Below the pieces are notes generated by a model. That model made no database searches and was not told where the DNA came from. It saw only the letters and a list, made by a program, of their open reading frames with translations. Made by a program: the position numbers and the translations under genes. From Acephala macrosclerotiorum (taxonomy: Eukaryota > Ascomycota > Leotiomycetes > Helotiales > Mollisiaceae): a stretch of DNA of 64,000 nt. The number at the start of each line of letters is the position of its first letter. Positions within the stretch are counted from its first letter, which is position 1. Shown here one piece after another: positions 1 to 12,203 of this stretch. The stretch covers positions 372,001-436,000 of the forward strand of contig MU119217.1 of assembly GCA_014904845.1 (NCBI GenBank), given 5' to 3'.

Positions 1-1494
1 GCAATTCGACTTTCAACACCTCTTCCCTGCTTACTCCTTCCATCCCCATACTCCCACTAAATCCTATACCAAGTCCAACACCCTTCTCGAATCCAGTGAA
101 CTGACTCGGTAGCGCCGATCTCCTTGATCTTCGAACTTGGGAAAGGAGGGAGATTTGGGAGTGGATAGATGAGATGTGGTATTGGAGTTGAGTTGCCAAG
201 TCGCGGAGATGGGAGCGGTAGCGAGCCAAAGATTGGCTCAAAAGATAAACGCTGAGGGTCTCTTGAGTTGGTGATTGTGCGTGAGGCTGCATCTGGAGAT
301 CTTTTGTCGAAGTGATAGAGGGGTCAGGCTGTGAAGGTGGAGCGGGGAAAGAATCTAGGAGTGAGGATTCGATTGCTGCGCTGTTCGCTGGTGGTGGTGG
401 TTGGTCGGTTTCAGAGTCCGAGTTAGCGGAGGAATGGTTGATGTCTATCGAGAAAGAAACTTTCTTCTTATGTCTTCTTTCTGTTGTTCCCGACGAGAGA
501 CTAGAGAATGACGACGAAGCGGAAATAGTGCGTTTATGGATAGGGGGAACGGTGTCATCAGTTGGTGAGCTCGCCAGCGAAGAGCGAGCTGAGTTGGCCG
601 GGGAAGAGAACACAGAGTCGACTGATGATCGAACGCTGGAAGCTATGGAGGCGGTGGAAGCGTGGGAGGAGTGGAAAGAGACGCTTTCGATGCTGGATTG
701 CGCTTGACGGTAGAAGTAGAGGGATTCTTGGAAGAGGGGAAGTTTGTTGCTGGAGTGGTCGTGGAGGGTGCTGGCTGTCAGTTCTAGCGAACTGGCGGCG
801 AAGAAGGAGAGGTAGATCTGGTAGAGAGGGTGGACTTTGTGCTGGTTGTTGTTAGAAAGCGGAATGTGAAGGGTATGGAGGCACGTACAGGGTCCTTGAT
901 GTTGTCCAGAATTTGCTTGCAGCGCACACTGCAATGCTTATATTGTCCCTTCGAATACAGATTCTTGACTTCCTCCATGACTTTCTTCCACTCCTCTGGG
1001 GTATACGGTAATATTGTGAGATCGGTGACTGGACCTGGCCGTGGTCTTGATTGTGGTCTTGGTTGCGGTTGCGACTTGGGTGAGATTGGTGAGTCTGGTG
1101 TTATTGGCAAAATTGGCGACTCGGGCATGAACGGAGTAATTGAGGAGGATTTCGACAGGAAGGAGGGCGATGGCAGATTTGTATTCGAATTCGTAGCAGG
1201 ACTAGCCTCGAGTTTGAGAGGAATTAGCCGCCCCATCTTGTCAGATTGTTTCGATTGTTGTTTGTCGTTCTCGGTAGGATCAATGGTATTGTCACTCTCG
1301 TCGTTTGCTGCTGTCTTGAAATCTCGCAAGGGTAGCTCTGCAGACTTCCGTGACCTGCCGGACGAAGAAGAAGACACTGATGAGTTTCGACTTGGTGACT
1401 TCCTGTGGTTTGTAACGGGTTCCGTTGGAGGTGAAGTGCAATTTGGAAAGAGAGAATATTGAGAGGAACGACGGCGGTAGCTTGGAGTGGCCAT
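1..1494 (-). CDS. Ser-rich fungal protein of unknown function, 3' end outside the window
   Basis: Two exons are visible on the minus strand: 889-1494 holds the start codon and 842-888 is a 47-bp GT-AG intron. The second exon runs from 841 past the left edge, so the C-terminus is missing. About 200 N-terminal residues are Ser/Pro/Arg-rich and look disordered. They are followed by a conserved-looking helical segment (YTPEEWKKVMEEV, then KGQYKHCSVRCKQIL) that continues across the splice junction into HKVHPLYQIYLSFFAASSLEL. That pattern resembles a short TPR-like helical repeat. The rest of exon 2 is again Ser-rich, with a KKKVSFS motif and a coiled-coil-like stretch near the edge. I do not recognise a named family. 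The phase-0 splice and the continuous helical segment support a real gene. Confidence 0.75.
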
Positions 1495-3073
1495 GATTAC
1501 TCTGGATCAGAAAACGAATTATAGACGGCACACGGGTAATTAGACAGATCCGACGAAACCGAAAACAGAGCAGAAACATACAGGCTTCTGGATGCATGAG
1601 GAGGTTATAAGAAAAGAAGAAGCAAATAATGTCCCAGCGTTATTCCTTCACCACACTGACCAGCCCCCTCTCACTCGAGCGTGCATTCACACATTTTTAC
1701 TAGGGATTACTGCCCTGGTTGCACATCAGTACCTCTCTGACATGGGGGACGAAGACCCCTCCATCGGTTGGAGAGCATGAAAGAGGCCCATGAGGGCTCA
1801 ATCTCGCAGAAAATTCTCATGGCGACCAGGGGCAGGTGTGGAGGTGCAGCAGTCGTGTGGTGGCTCACGCTGCTCCCTTGCGCTCCCCCATGCTCTTCTC
1901 TGCCCTGCCAGTGGTTGAAGACTTTATGATGGGGCCCAGCACGCACCGCTTCTCCTGCTTCTCAGCGTCTGAGAGCCTCTGTGCGCTCGCCGTTTTCTCC
2001 ACGCCGTCACCAATTGCCCGAGGTCCCTCAGGTCTGCGGCCGCGGCCGTTCAGCTCTGCAGCTGTCGAGTCGACTGTATGGTTCATCCAAAGAGTTGTGA
2101 TGGCATGGCAGGGTAGGGCTTGCATAGTGATACAGGTCGGTGTGCGCGTCCTTCTGCACGTCAATATATATATAGTTTTGTTCTTATGAATACCTCCGTA
2201 CAACGGGTAAACTCTATTCATTGGGGATGTTTAGAAAATAGTCATGTTTCGCATCGCTTGTTTCGCTCGGCCGCTTGCCGTTGGACGCTGCTGATTCGTG
2301 CTGAAGAAGTTTCCGTCGTCCAAGTCCAAGTCAGAGTCAGAGCGCTGAGACAGATGTCTAGGTCACTCGGCCTACTAGACCTAAACTACCTAAATTCCGC
2401 AGGGCTAGGCGAGGAGGAGAAAACGAAAGGGGAGGAAAGGAAATCTTACTCGTTCAGCAGACGGGCACGGCAAGAGGAAGGAGGAAGGTCGCAAAGTCAC
2501 TTACTCTTACTCTTACTCGCACTCGCACTCGCAAGCAGCGCAGCGCATGGACCACACGTTCTTCAGGGCACTTCCAAGTACCGCAGCGTTGATAGCTCCG
2601 AGCGACTCCACCAGCGCCCACTCTACTGCGTCTCGTGGCCATATAACCGCCGTTTTATCACTTCTCACGTTGAGGTGATCATCTGTACCTCCGCCTCGAC
2701 TTCAGAGTCTGGACTCGCGCATCTCATCTAGCTCATCCTGTGTGCCTGCAGTACTGTACTCCAGATCGTTTGACAGGTACCGATGCTATGCTTCATGTAC
2801 CGCAGATTGTCCGTTCATGTACTGTAGATTGGCTACCAAGTCCTTTTGCGTTGACGCAAGAAGATCAGGAAGATCATGATGTCCGCAAATTCGCAATGCC
2901 AAAAATATCCGTGCATAAAATGATTCATCTCAAGAGATCGGCTTCAGCTTGCCCCTTTCCCCTGAAAGCACAGAGGTTCAGAACGCAATCTTTTCTCCGC
3001 TATCGTCAATGCTCATGCACATCTTATAAATCTCGTGTCATGATAATATATTAACTATAGAATAGCTTTCGCT
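1495..3073. other. Gene-free spacer between the Ser-rich gene and COQ6
   Basis: This 1.6 kb stretch separates the start of the Ser-rich gene from the 3' end of COQ6, both on the minus strand. It must hold the promoter of the former and the 3' UTR of the latter. Open frames here lack recognisable protein features. The only structure I see is the short microsatellite at 2501-2536. Confidence 0.6.
2501..2536. repeat. Short compound microsatellite (TTACTC / GCACTC units)
   Basis: Three TTACTC-like units are followed directly by three GCACTC-like units, a 6-bp tandem array of about 36 bp in the spacer upstream of the Ser-rich gene. It is probably neutral. Confidence 0.6.
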
Positions 3074-4680
3074 CTATACTATCTTCACACTAGTGCCCGA
3101 AGCCTGCGACATGAAGAACTGCTTCAGCGAACTCGAAGCATTCACAGCTCGTAACCCAATACTCCTCAACCGCACCAAAGGTCCGCTTTCCACCGCATAC
3201 AGCTTATGAATCTTATCGCAGACGCCGAGCATCATATTGTTCGCCGCGTATCTCTCCGCATTGTACGATTCCAAAGACATCTGGACTCCAATATCCTGCC
3301 CATGGGTGATGGCGTATTCAATAGTCTTTACCAGACTTTCAACATCTCCTTGTCCCTGGTTCAGCCCCTGTCCAGCTAGAGGATGAATGGTGTGGGCTGC
3401 ATCTCCGACGAGAGCTACTCGTTCGCCAATATAGGTGTCTGCGTGTCGTAGCTTCAGGGGAAATGATGCTACACTTCCTTCTTGAACCCCTACGACTTGC
3501 TGAGGTATCCTGCTCGCATCGAAATCCGTATGCTGTGTTCTCCACATAACCTCATCTGCCTGTCCTTCAGCTTGCGTATGCAAGTATGCCAGATCCGTCG
3601 GCGATAACCTGAACGCCGCATTCACCATAGCAATAAAGTCCTTCGCACTCAAGCTCTTTAAGACGGCTGCCAATTCCGGAGTCGTCGACCACACCAACGT
3701 CGAATAGTTCCCTGGCATAGGAAGCATCGCAACCGGGCCCGTAGGCAAGAACCTCTGATACGCAATCTTGCCCTCCTCACCACCCCATCCATTCCCCTCC
3801 AACTCCAACGTAGCCACCACCCCATGCCTCCCATAATCCCATCCCTTACTCCCAATTCCCGCAAACGCTCTAACAGGACTATTCGCCCCATCCGCTCCCA
3901 CTAGTAGTCTAGCTGCGAGCTCTCTCCCACCATCTAGCTTGACAACCGGCCATCCCCTCAAATCCCCTTCCTCAGTTTCCTCCCCCAACCCAATACTCTC
4001 CACCTTCTGTTTATCGAACACCTCCACACCGCCCACCTCCTCTACCCTTTTTAGTAAACCCGACGTCAAATTCAAATTCTCATTCATAACCGCAATCACC
4101 GTCCCCCTCTTCTCCTCCGGCCAATCAAACTCAATCCTAGCCCCCGACACCCCATCCCAAACCTGCATTTCAGTATACGGCTGTACCCTCTCTTGCTTAA
4201 CATGTTTCCAAGCCCCAATTTCCTCCAGAAACCTAACCGAAGAAGGGGTAAGAGAACTACATCGATTGGAGAACTGTGTTGGAGGGAGGGAGAAGGAACG
4301 GGTTTTAGATAGGTCTTGGGATTCGACGAGGGCGATTTTTAGGTTTTGGGTGGCGGGGGAGGAACCTGTTCGAAACTATTAATTTTTGATGAAAAGAGAA
4401 GGAAATATTCTAGAGGGGGGGGAGGGGAAGTACGTAGAGCAGCAAGCAGACTCAACCCTGCAGGACCACCACCAACGCAGACAACATCGTAGATATCTGA
4501 TGTTTTTGCTGTTGAGGTGGCATAGCGTCTTCGTTGGCGACGCAATTGACCAGAACAGGTGTTGCAGACGTAAACGCCAAGCTGGCGTGAACGGAGAGCT
4601 TGTGCCACTGGGTTCATCGTGGCATTAAATGTTGTGCTAGTGAAAGCAAACCCAGAACGAGGAGTGGTTCGACAAGTCAA
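3074..4680 (-). CDS. COQ6: Ubiquinone biosynthesis monooxygenase COQ6, mitochondrial
   Basis: COQ6 is the flavin-dependent ring hydroxylase of coenzyme Q biosynthesis, working at the matrix side of the inner membrane in the CoQ synthome with ferredoxin as electron donor (family knowledge). There are two exons, 4434-4680 and 3074-4365, with a 68-bp intron (4366-4433) whose removal joins LLAALR to SSPATQNLKIALVES in frame. The model gives 512 residues. The three class A flavoprotein signatures are present: the dinucleotide-binding motif VVCVGGGPAGLSLL at about residues 66-79, the ADGANSPVR motif, and the second FAD motif VGDAAHTIHPLAGQGLNQG near the C-terminus. The N-terminus is Arg/Ser/Thr-rich, as expected for a mitochondrial presequence. 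A second in-frame Met (MNPVAQAL, at 4617) would give 491 residues, closer to yeast, and could be the true start. Confidence 0.95.
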
Positions 4681-5183
4681 TCGAGCTTGCTTGAGCTTAA
4701 TTCGCTATCACGTGTGATCTCAACAGGGATCATATTTTCAAGGAACTTAGACGATTGGAATTGTGTTTTATGGGATTTCTAGTTTTATCGACTATGTATG
4801 TGCATCTATTCGTGGCATATCTTACTATCATGTAGGTTCAATCTAAGAAGCGATGAGAAGATGGAGAACCGAACCTCGCGGAACTTCTTCCAAGACTCGG
4901 CATAAGCAGCAGCAACCGGATGTTCAGAGCACAAGAGCACATCCTGAATCTCCATGGTTCTGGGAGATCTTATCCTGTTGATCCTCCTCAAAGTTTCTCT
5001 CCAAATTGAACCCCCGTAGACGCTAAATGATTCGATTTTGGCCTCCATACTCCTCCGTGTAAATGCAACGTCAAACCCGAATGAATGAAATAAGGTAGGT
5101 AAGCAGGCGAACGCCGACGCGAATGTCCAGCGAATGTTGAAATAAACCGCAACGAGAAATGAACGAATAGTCGAGCTGATTGT
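4681..5183. other. Spacer between COQ6 and TOP1
   Basis: This 500-bp stretch holds the COQ6 promoter and the TOP1 3' flank, with both genes on the minus strand. A CCAAT box (minus strand, read as ATTGG at 4754-4758) lies about 75 bp upstream of the COQ6 start. No gene is supported. Confidence 0.55.
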
Positions 5184-8100
5184 TCAGAATTCCCAGTCAT
5201 CCTCATCTTCAATCGACTCAATAGCCCATGTGAACTTATCTCGGAGCGTCTTGGAGAAGAACTTTTCGATGGGAACCTCGAACTTCTTCGCAAAGACAAC
5301 GGTGAGGCGGGGATCGATATAGTTCTAAAATGATTAGAGAGAGTTGAAAAGGAAGGTATTCTATGTACTCACGATCTTACTGGTGCCGAGCGCAACCTCC
5401 TTGTTGCCCTCTCGGTCTTCAGCTTGGAGTCTCATAGTCGCAATGCGGTCATCGAGCTTCTTGATATTGGCCTCGAATTTCTCAACCGATGCGCCTTTAC
5501 CCTCAGCCTCAACCTTCTTGGACTTGTTCTCCTTCTTGAATTTCTTCTCGAGATCGTCCGCGGCTTCAAGTCTCTCGGCGAGTTCCTTTGCCTTCATCTC
5601 CTTTTGGCCATCAGCAACAAGTTTCTCGTTCTCCTTGGCGAACTTCTTCTCGATCTTCTCGCGTTCTTGCTTCACAAGGAAAGCCTGATGTTCAAGAATC
5701 CAAGCTTCGTCAAGATCCTCATCAAGCTCGAACCACTCAGCGCCCTTCTTCTTCTTTTGCTTGGGGTCAATATCAAGAATCATTTGTTTGATACGCCACT
5801 GCTGGTATTGGAGCCCCTTAATCTGTACATCTTCGTTAGCGATCGCTTGAAGTAAATACGCGCAACAATTACCCTATCCGTCATCTTCTCCATTGCGGCC
5901 TCATGGCTGGCACCAACGGTACGCTTGTGGTTACAAAGAATAGCGACCTTTCTGTTGCAGTCGTTGTAGAGCTTGACCTTTTCCTGCATAGATATGTTTT
6001 GGTTCTTCAGCTCTTTCAGCAGCGTTGACATGGTGAACGAAGCATTGTAGGTACGGAAAACCTTGGCACTGAGACCAGGCATGTAGTTCGTCAAGTGCTT
6101 GTTAAGTTGCGTGGTCTAATATTGTCAGCAGGCGCACTCATATCAGTGTAGCTTGCACTCACATTGAGACGGTCGAAAATATCGTCACCCTCCTTCTTTG
6201 GAGACTTCTTGAAGATTTTCAAGTTCTTAAAGACCTGCTCGGCGACAACCACTTCGTCGTAAAACCGAATGCTGTCCTTTCCAAGGAAATCGAAGATGAC
6301 AGTATTTGGGGGCTTGAGAGTGACGTGCTCATACTTGAGGGAGCAGCAACCAACTGTTTCTGCTTCATTCTCAGCGTCCTTCTCATTTCCGGCACGCAAG
6401 GCAAATTTGTCAATCAGGTAGACAGCTGTGGCTCGCTGACGATCAGCCATCAGTTCAGCCTTAAGATCCTTCTCGTAGTCTTTTCGGATGCGGTCAATGT
6501 GCTTCTTCAGTTCTCTGGCTTTTTCGAACTTTTTGAAGTCACTCTGGCCCTTGATACTGCTCTTGGCTGCAAGCATAACATACTTGTATGCGCCGTTAAT
6601 GTTTTCCTGCCACATTGCAAGCCACGTAGCCTTGTTGTCATGCTGGACAGCCTTCCACTTGTGACCTTCTGGAGGAGCCGGGACTTGAGCCTCCTTGCCA
6701 ATGTTAAGAGTGATCTGCTCAGGCCTGACTCTTCGCTTGACTTTCCCAGTCTTCGGATGTGCACCACGGCCACGGAACAGTCCAGGAGGTTCGACTCGGA
6801 AGTTACCGACCTGTTCCTTACGGCCGTCCCATATACAAGTGGTGTAAGGTGCCTCGAGTGCGTCCTTCTCGGCTTTGTCTGCCTTCTTCTCAGCGGATGA
6901 TCGGGCTTTGCGCTCTTGGCTCTTGCCATCGTAGTAGGCGAATATTTGCTTGAAGTCAAGCTTGGAGAAGTCCTTGATGGCAATCTTGTTTCCGTCGGGG
7001 CCCTTGGCACCACCAGTTTTCTTGACCTCTTCAGTAAAATCCTCAAAGAAGTTCTTTTGGAACGTAGGGTTCTCGACGTTGAGAGTGGAGTTCAACATGG
7101 CACCAAAGAATCCAGCGATCTCTTCAGCCTCGACGGACAGAGTGATTGGAATGCCGTCGTAGAGGAGCTTGACATTCTTCGGTAGTGGCTCATACTCTGG
7201 TGGGAAAACAACACCATTATGCTCGAGTGTGTCCCATTTGATGCTGTCGTCTTCCTTCTTCGGCGCATCCCACCATCGATAGACTTCATCTTCCTCCTCA
7301 ACACTGGCCTCTTTCTTGCCCTTGTCTTTCTTAGCGGGAGAAACATCTTCAGCCTTGACTTTGCCATTGGCCTTCTTAGCTGGTGCTTTCTTCTTCGCTA
7401 GTGGTGCATCTGAGTCGGACTCCTCCTTCTTCACACCGTTGGCCTTCTTCGCTGCTGTGCCATTGGATTTCCGTTTGCCCTTTGGCTTCAATTCATCGCT
7501 ATCAGACTCCTCCTTCTTAATCTTCTTAGGAGCTGCCTTTTTTGCCTTGCTCTCCTTAGCACGGATGGCCTTAGCTTCCTTCTCCGCCTTCTTCTCAATG
7601 GAGGCCTTTTCCTTCGCAAGTTTAGAAGTTAACGGTTCATCATCATCGTCAGATGAGTCCTCGCCGATCGCAGTTTCGCTTGCCTTCGGAGGGAGTCTGG
7701 CAGTTGTCTTCTTCGATGCGAGAGGCTCATCATCGGAATCGGAATCCACCGCCTTCTGCTTCGATGTTCTCTGTCTCTTCGCTAGAGGCTCATCATCACT
7801 TTCATCACTATCGTCGTTGTACTTGACGGCTTTCGAGGTGTTTGCGCGAGATTTGCGCTTCGCGTGACCATTTGTCGTAGGCTCATCCACATCCATCTCA
7901 TCATCGATGACTGGCCCGTTGCGGATGCTGATGCCAGCTGGAAGATTTGATGCTGAGCCGCTCACCTCGTCCATCTTCTTGTCTGTCGCCTTCGAGATAT
8001 GGGCTTCGGACACTGTTCATCGAGTAATTAGCTTCAGTCCGAGGATATGAAAAGACTGATAAGGTCCGAAAATGTAAAACGCTTGAATCAGATATTGTGG

Positions 8101-8207
8101 AGTTGCGCCCAAGGGAGGGCTCGAGGCTGAGGTGGAGAAAAGAACGACTCACCAACGCGACCGTTACTCTGAGCCAAAGGCATATCGTCGTCCGAGGAGT
8201 CAGACAT
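5184..8207 (-). CDS. TOP1: DNA topoisomerase I (type IB)
   Basis: Nuclear topoisomerase I relaxes supercoils by nicking one strand through a 3'-phosphotyrosine. The five exons are 8153-8207, 6163-8012, 5873-6115, 5373-5822 and 5184-5324; the introns are 140, 47, 50 and 48 bp. Together they encode 912 residues. The N-terminal third is highly charged (Lys/Glu/Asp/Ser runs), as expected for the nuclear-targeting region. The core follows from [11 protein letters not shown] onward, with the ALRAGNEKD motif that carries a catalytic Arg and the [11 protein letters not shown] segment. A charged linker comes next, then the C-terminal active-site box [15 protein letters not shown]. The nucleophile is Tyr at about residue 868, in the last exon, where the splice falls just before the NY pair. 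All four splice junctions restore family-conserved sequence, so the exon model is firm. Confidence 0.96.
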
Positions 8208-8667
8208 GATTGGAAATGGTATCTGCGTTGAAGTAAAAGATTTTTCAAGATTGCTTGTAGAGTGTGAGCCGAGACGTCGAGCTGTCCACGTGTGGACGCG
8301 TCTTCTAGAGAACTCAAGGTCGAGAAGTGACCAAGTATTAATACGGCTGAGCGCCGGTCGCGGAACTTGGAGGTTTTGCGTGAGTAAAAGAAGTAGGCGC
8401 CTTGACATACAAAGGGAAAGAAAAGTAAAAGAGGTTGTTGAGGTCAAGAGTTTGAGTCTGGATTGTACGCGAAATTCCTAAGTACTTTCGATCACCCCAT
8501 TGGCTGAGGCTTTTTTTAGCTCCACTTCTGCTATCCGAGCAAAACTGCGACCTTGCCCGGCAGCAAGCTATCAACATCCATTGACCTTCAATTGTACCTC
8601 GACGCAGCTCGTGGTCATTTGAGTCTCCCCTCCTGAAGATTTAATTACGTTCCCTTTGTCGACCAAG
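8208..8667. promoter_or_regulatory. Divergent promoter shared by TOP1 and ATP3
   Basis: The two start codons face away from each other across 460 bp. A CCAAT box (ATTGG on plus, 8499-8503) lies about 165 bp before the ATP3 start. No other gene is visible here. Confidence 0.55.
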
Positions 8668-9811
8668 ATGCTTTCGCGGGCTGCCAGACCAGCTTTGAGG
8701 GCAGGAGCTGCGGCTTCTTGCTCACCCGCCCCAAGGACATATGCCAGTAAGCTCAGGAAGCTTTCAGCAGGATTCACGATCAAACTGACACCCTCAAAGC
8801 CCTTAGAGAAATCGAGCAGCGCCTCAAGTCGATCCGCAATATCGAGAAGATCACCAACGTGAGTTAGGACACATTCTGAGAGGGGGAAGATTAGGAGCGT
8901 CAGATGGCTTCATCTTTCGGAGCATCCACAATTGAGCGTACACAATGCTAACTCCGAGGCCAGACCATGAAAGTCGTTGCCAGTACCAAGTTGAACCGCG
9001 CCCAACGTGCCATGACCGAGTCACGACAATACGGACAGACCTCCAACACTGTTTTCGAGCAAGCTGAGACCAAGCCGCTTGAGGGAGACGACAAAAAGAC
9101 CTTGATCGTCGTAGCAAGCTCGGACAAGGGGCTTTGCGGTGGTATTCACTCTGGATTGAGCAAGAAGGTCCGCAGAATGCTCGCTGAGAAGCCAAATGCC
9201 GATATCGTTGTGTTGGGCGAGAAGTGCAAAGCGCAACTTTCTCGATCAAACAGCAAGAACATCGTTCTGAGCTTCTCTGGCGTTGGAAAGGACATTCCAA
9301 CATTCGCAGATGCTCAAGCTATCGCTGATCAGATTACTCTCCTGCCTATGGATTATTCCGACATCCAGATTGTCTACAACAAGTTCATCAATGCCACAAG
9401 TTACGAAGCCACCCCAATTGAGGCTTTCTCCGAAGAAGCTATTGCCAACTCTCGTACGGGTCCTTTATCATGTATCATGGGTTTAAGCTGACAAAATCAA
9501 TAGCCAACTTCTCTGCCTTCGAGATTGACGACGAGGTCTTAGTCAATCTCCGTGAATATGCCTTGTCCAACTCGCTTTTCTGGGCTCTTGCTGAAGGTCA
9601 CGCCTGTGAGCAATCTGCTCGCCGCAATGCCATGGATGTACGTTATTTCGTCGAACATTACACTGCCTTGTACTGACTTTTGCAGAACGCCTCCAAGAAC
9701 GCAGGAGACATGATCACCAAGTACCAGATTCTCTTCAACCGAACTCGTCAAGCCGTAATTACTGGTGAATTGGTTGAGATTATTACTGGTGCCGCAGCTT
9801 CAGAGGAGTAG
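8668..9811 (+). CDS. ATP3: F1Fo ATP synthase gamma subunit, mitochondrial
   Basis: The gamma subunit is the rotating central stalk of F1 in the mitochondrial matrix. The five exons are 8668-8746, 8800-8858, 8964-9453, 9504-9637 and 9686-9811, encoding 295 residues, a normal length for this subunit. The N-terminus is an Arg/Ala-rich mitochondrial presequence. Mature sequence begins near [20 protein letters not shown], the N-terminal coiled-coil helix, and continues into [17 protein letters not shown]. The [15 protein letters not shown] block, the [18 protein letters not shown] segment and the C-terminal helix ([19 protein letters not shown], then [14 protein letters not shown]) are all typical of the family. 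The start at 8668 was chosen because it is the first ATG before the presequence. It is transcribed divergently from TOP1 and converges on the unknown gene at 10,065. Confidence 0.96.
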
Positions 9812-10064
9812 GGAATTGTGCATATGTAGTCTAGTCAAGAGAGCTTCTGGTCTTCGTCGGGCCTGATAGAATTGATCTCCTTCTGTACCAATGAAAAGAT
9901 ATTGCATTCGAGCTGAAGAACGTCTGCGATGTCGAATGGCCTTGGCAAGTATCATCTGAAAGTTCAGGTTCGTGTTGTGCTATTTCCAGTACCTCGCATG
10001 TACATTTTACCAAGATAGGTAGGACGGTCGTCAAACCATCGGACAAGATATCAACACAATGCCA

Positions 10065-10610
10065 CTATCTCCCAGCACTTTCACCATACAAGAAAGCTGC
10101 ATCCATCTGTGACATCAATCCCGCAAACCGACTCTCGAACGGCTCTCCCCTTCTCTGCTTCCAAGAACAAGACACAAGCGTCGTAACCCCCTGCTCCACA
10201 CGTCCATTTCTCGACATTTCCTCTTCTCCGATGATCTCCACCTCTCCGCAAGGTTTCGGAATCCATGCCATGTGTCTATATATGCCATCAGGCTGATGTG
10301 CCAAATACCACTCTTCACGCTTGACGTCGTCTTGAGCACAAGCTCGGATGATGTGCCATGTGTTTGGGAATGGAGATGCGGCGGATGAAGAGAGAATGAC
10401 GAGGATACCTTCTCCGTCTTTGATGTCTGGGGAATGTTCGGAGCAGAATGGGCAGGTGAATGTGAGGATTGTTTGGATGGTTCTTGATATTGAGCTTGCG
10501 TCTGAAGTTGGGGTTGGACCTGAGAGCTGAGACTGGGGAGGTGTGTTATGTATGATGGGTCCGAGGCCGAAGTGACCACAAGCGTGGTAGAACCGGTATT
10601 GGAAAGCCAT
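10065..10610 (-). CDS. Small unknown protein with an N-terminal CGH motif
   Basis: A single uninterrupted exon encodes 181 residues. I do not recognise a named family. It starts FYHACGHFGLGP and later carries a Cys-x2-Cys pair (TFTCPFCSEH) at about residues 52-55, so a small zinc-binding site is possible, though this is inference. The C-terminal half contains EEWYLAHQPDGIYRHMAW and ends in a helix (FESRFAGLMSQMDAAF). There is no signal peptide or membrane segment. It converges on ATP3, leaving a 250-bp spacer. The gene at 13,774 also begins with a CGH-type motif and may be a distant relative. Confidence 0.7.
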   Translation of the reverse strand: MAFQYRFYHACGHFGLGPIIHNTPPQSQLSGPTPTSDASSISRTIQTILTFTCPFCSEHSPDIKDGEGILVILSSSAASPFPNTWHIIRACAQDDVKREEWYLAHQPDGIYRHMAWIPKPCGEVEIIGEEEMSRNGRVEQGVTTLVSCSWKQRRGEPFESRFAGLMSQMDAAFLYGESAGR

Positions 10611-11790
10611 GGTGCCTAAGCTTAGGATCTGGTGGAACTAGGAAGTGATGTTGTCGGCTTGCTGAATCTTGTGTCCCAGCTGTTATATATGAATTGGTAG
10701 ACACCCCATGCGTGAACAGTTATTCCTTTCCTTCACTGACTCACCCCTTTTAAAGGATGTGCAATAGTTGAGATGAGCTGTGTTATGTTTCATCAACAAC
10801 CAAGAAGAGGCTCAAAGACATTCTTGAAGCATCCCCGAAAATTATACTCGGACGACAGATAAAAAGAGGCGAGGATCAAACACAGAGGTAGCCCGTGAGA
10901 GCAATACTTACAGGTCCAACAGAGAGTGATTCTACACTCTACCATGCTCGTTGAAATCCGTCAGAATTTTTGGCCTTTGGATTTATCATTCGTTCTAATT
11001 GCCCAGCAGCACAAAAATTCTGGTCTACGTGTTCCGCTCTTCAATGAAGCCAGTTCATGATACGTGTAGGCATTAAGTGCGGCTATTGTACATAACCTTG
11101 CCAACTTACAATATCCAATAGGACTAAGGACATTATATTCTCCATTCTTCAACACCAAGTCTAGAATGTTGACAGGTTACACCACCTTTCAAACGTTCGA
11201 CTTGTTACTTCGGACTCGAGGCTCGGGCTCAGGAGAAGCTGGAGGAAGATATGACTACATTTCATGTGCAAAAGATTTGCAAACGCAATCATGATAGTAG
11301 AACGGTTAATAAAAGCATGACAGATAGTCCTACGATGTACCACAATGGCAAACTTCATAAACGGCGTTTACTGATCGTGAGTCACGTTCTGCTCGCCTTC
11401 CTTTCCAGTATCACAACTAGAGGCAAAATGAATGGTGATTCATTCTCCGCTTTGCCTTTTTAAACAGCTAAACATATATGAAGCGCCAGAGTGTACCAAT
11501 CTATCCTGTACATATTTCCATTACATCTGCGCCTGTAGGTTGGCTGTGCTAACTTTATTCTTGCGCTGCTTTTGTCATTAGGGCATTTCGACAATTCTTA
11601 GACTCGGGCTCAAGACACTTGGTCTCGAGTACTGCATGCTAACTAAACAATATCAGTAAGTGGATCCATACCCACGTTCGATCACGCTCCACGTATGAAG
11701 GCCCCAAAACATGCATGGATGTCCCACAACTTCTGGAACATCTAACTCTACTCTTCAAGAAGTATGAAACAAGTGTAAATGACTCGACTC

Positions 11791-12203
11791 CTTTTCGCTT
11801 AACGAGATCTCATTCTTTACTTGCTTCCTTTTCATGGCTACGGTATTGCTCTCCACGTCAAGCCAGCTTTGACTTCATCATTGCCCTCCTCAATGCCATC
11901 ACCCTCTTTCCTAGGCGAGAGATGGTGCATTCCATTGCAACACCGCCTCTTGGTGCTATTGCCCCACGGCCTCTGCGCCATCCAGCTCTCGACTTCTAGG
12001 ACCCTCGGCTCTGTTATTCAAGATATATCAAGTATAACGACTCCGAGACTTGATCACTTATAAAGGCCCGGCATAAAGTCTACCCCGTCTCGCTTAGCGA
12101 GACTTCATCTCTTCCTCGATGTTGTTCTCTTAGCGCGAACTTTCACTTTATCATTCCCCTCCTCAATACTATCAGCCTCTTTCAAACTCTTTCCTAAGCG
12201 AGC
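11791..12203. repeat. Two diverged copies of a ~130-bp sequence about 270-300 bp apart
   Basis: Copy 1 (about 11,791-11,921) and copy 2 (about 12,088-12,203) share blocks in the same order. One is a palindromic CGCTTARCGAGA motif followed by a TTCATCTCTT-like tail; another is TCATTSCCCTCCTCAAT, then ATCA(C/G)CCTCTTTC and CCTARGCGAG. The copies are clearly related but diverged by substitutions and small indels. I aligned them by eye. Confidence 0.6.

Noticed and set aside
830..1462. 210-codon frame on plus over the Ser-rich gene
   Set aside because: It mirrors the biased codons of the minus-strand gene, whose splice junction and helical segment are better supported.
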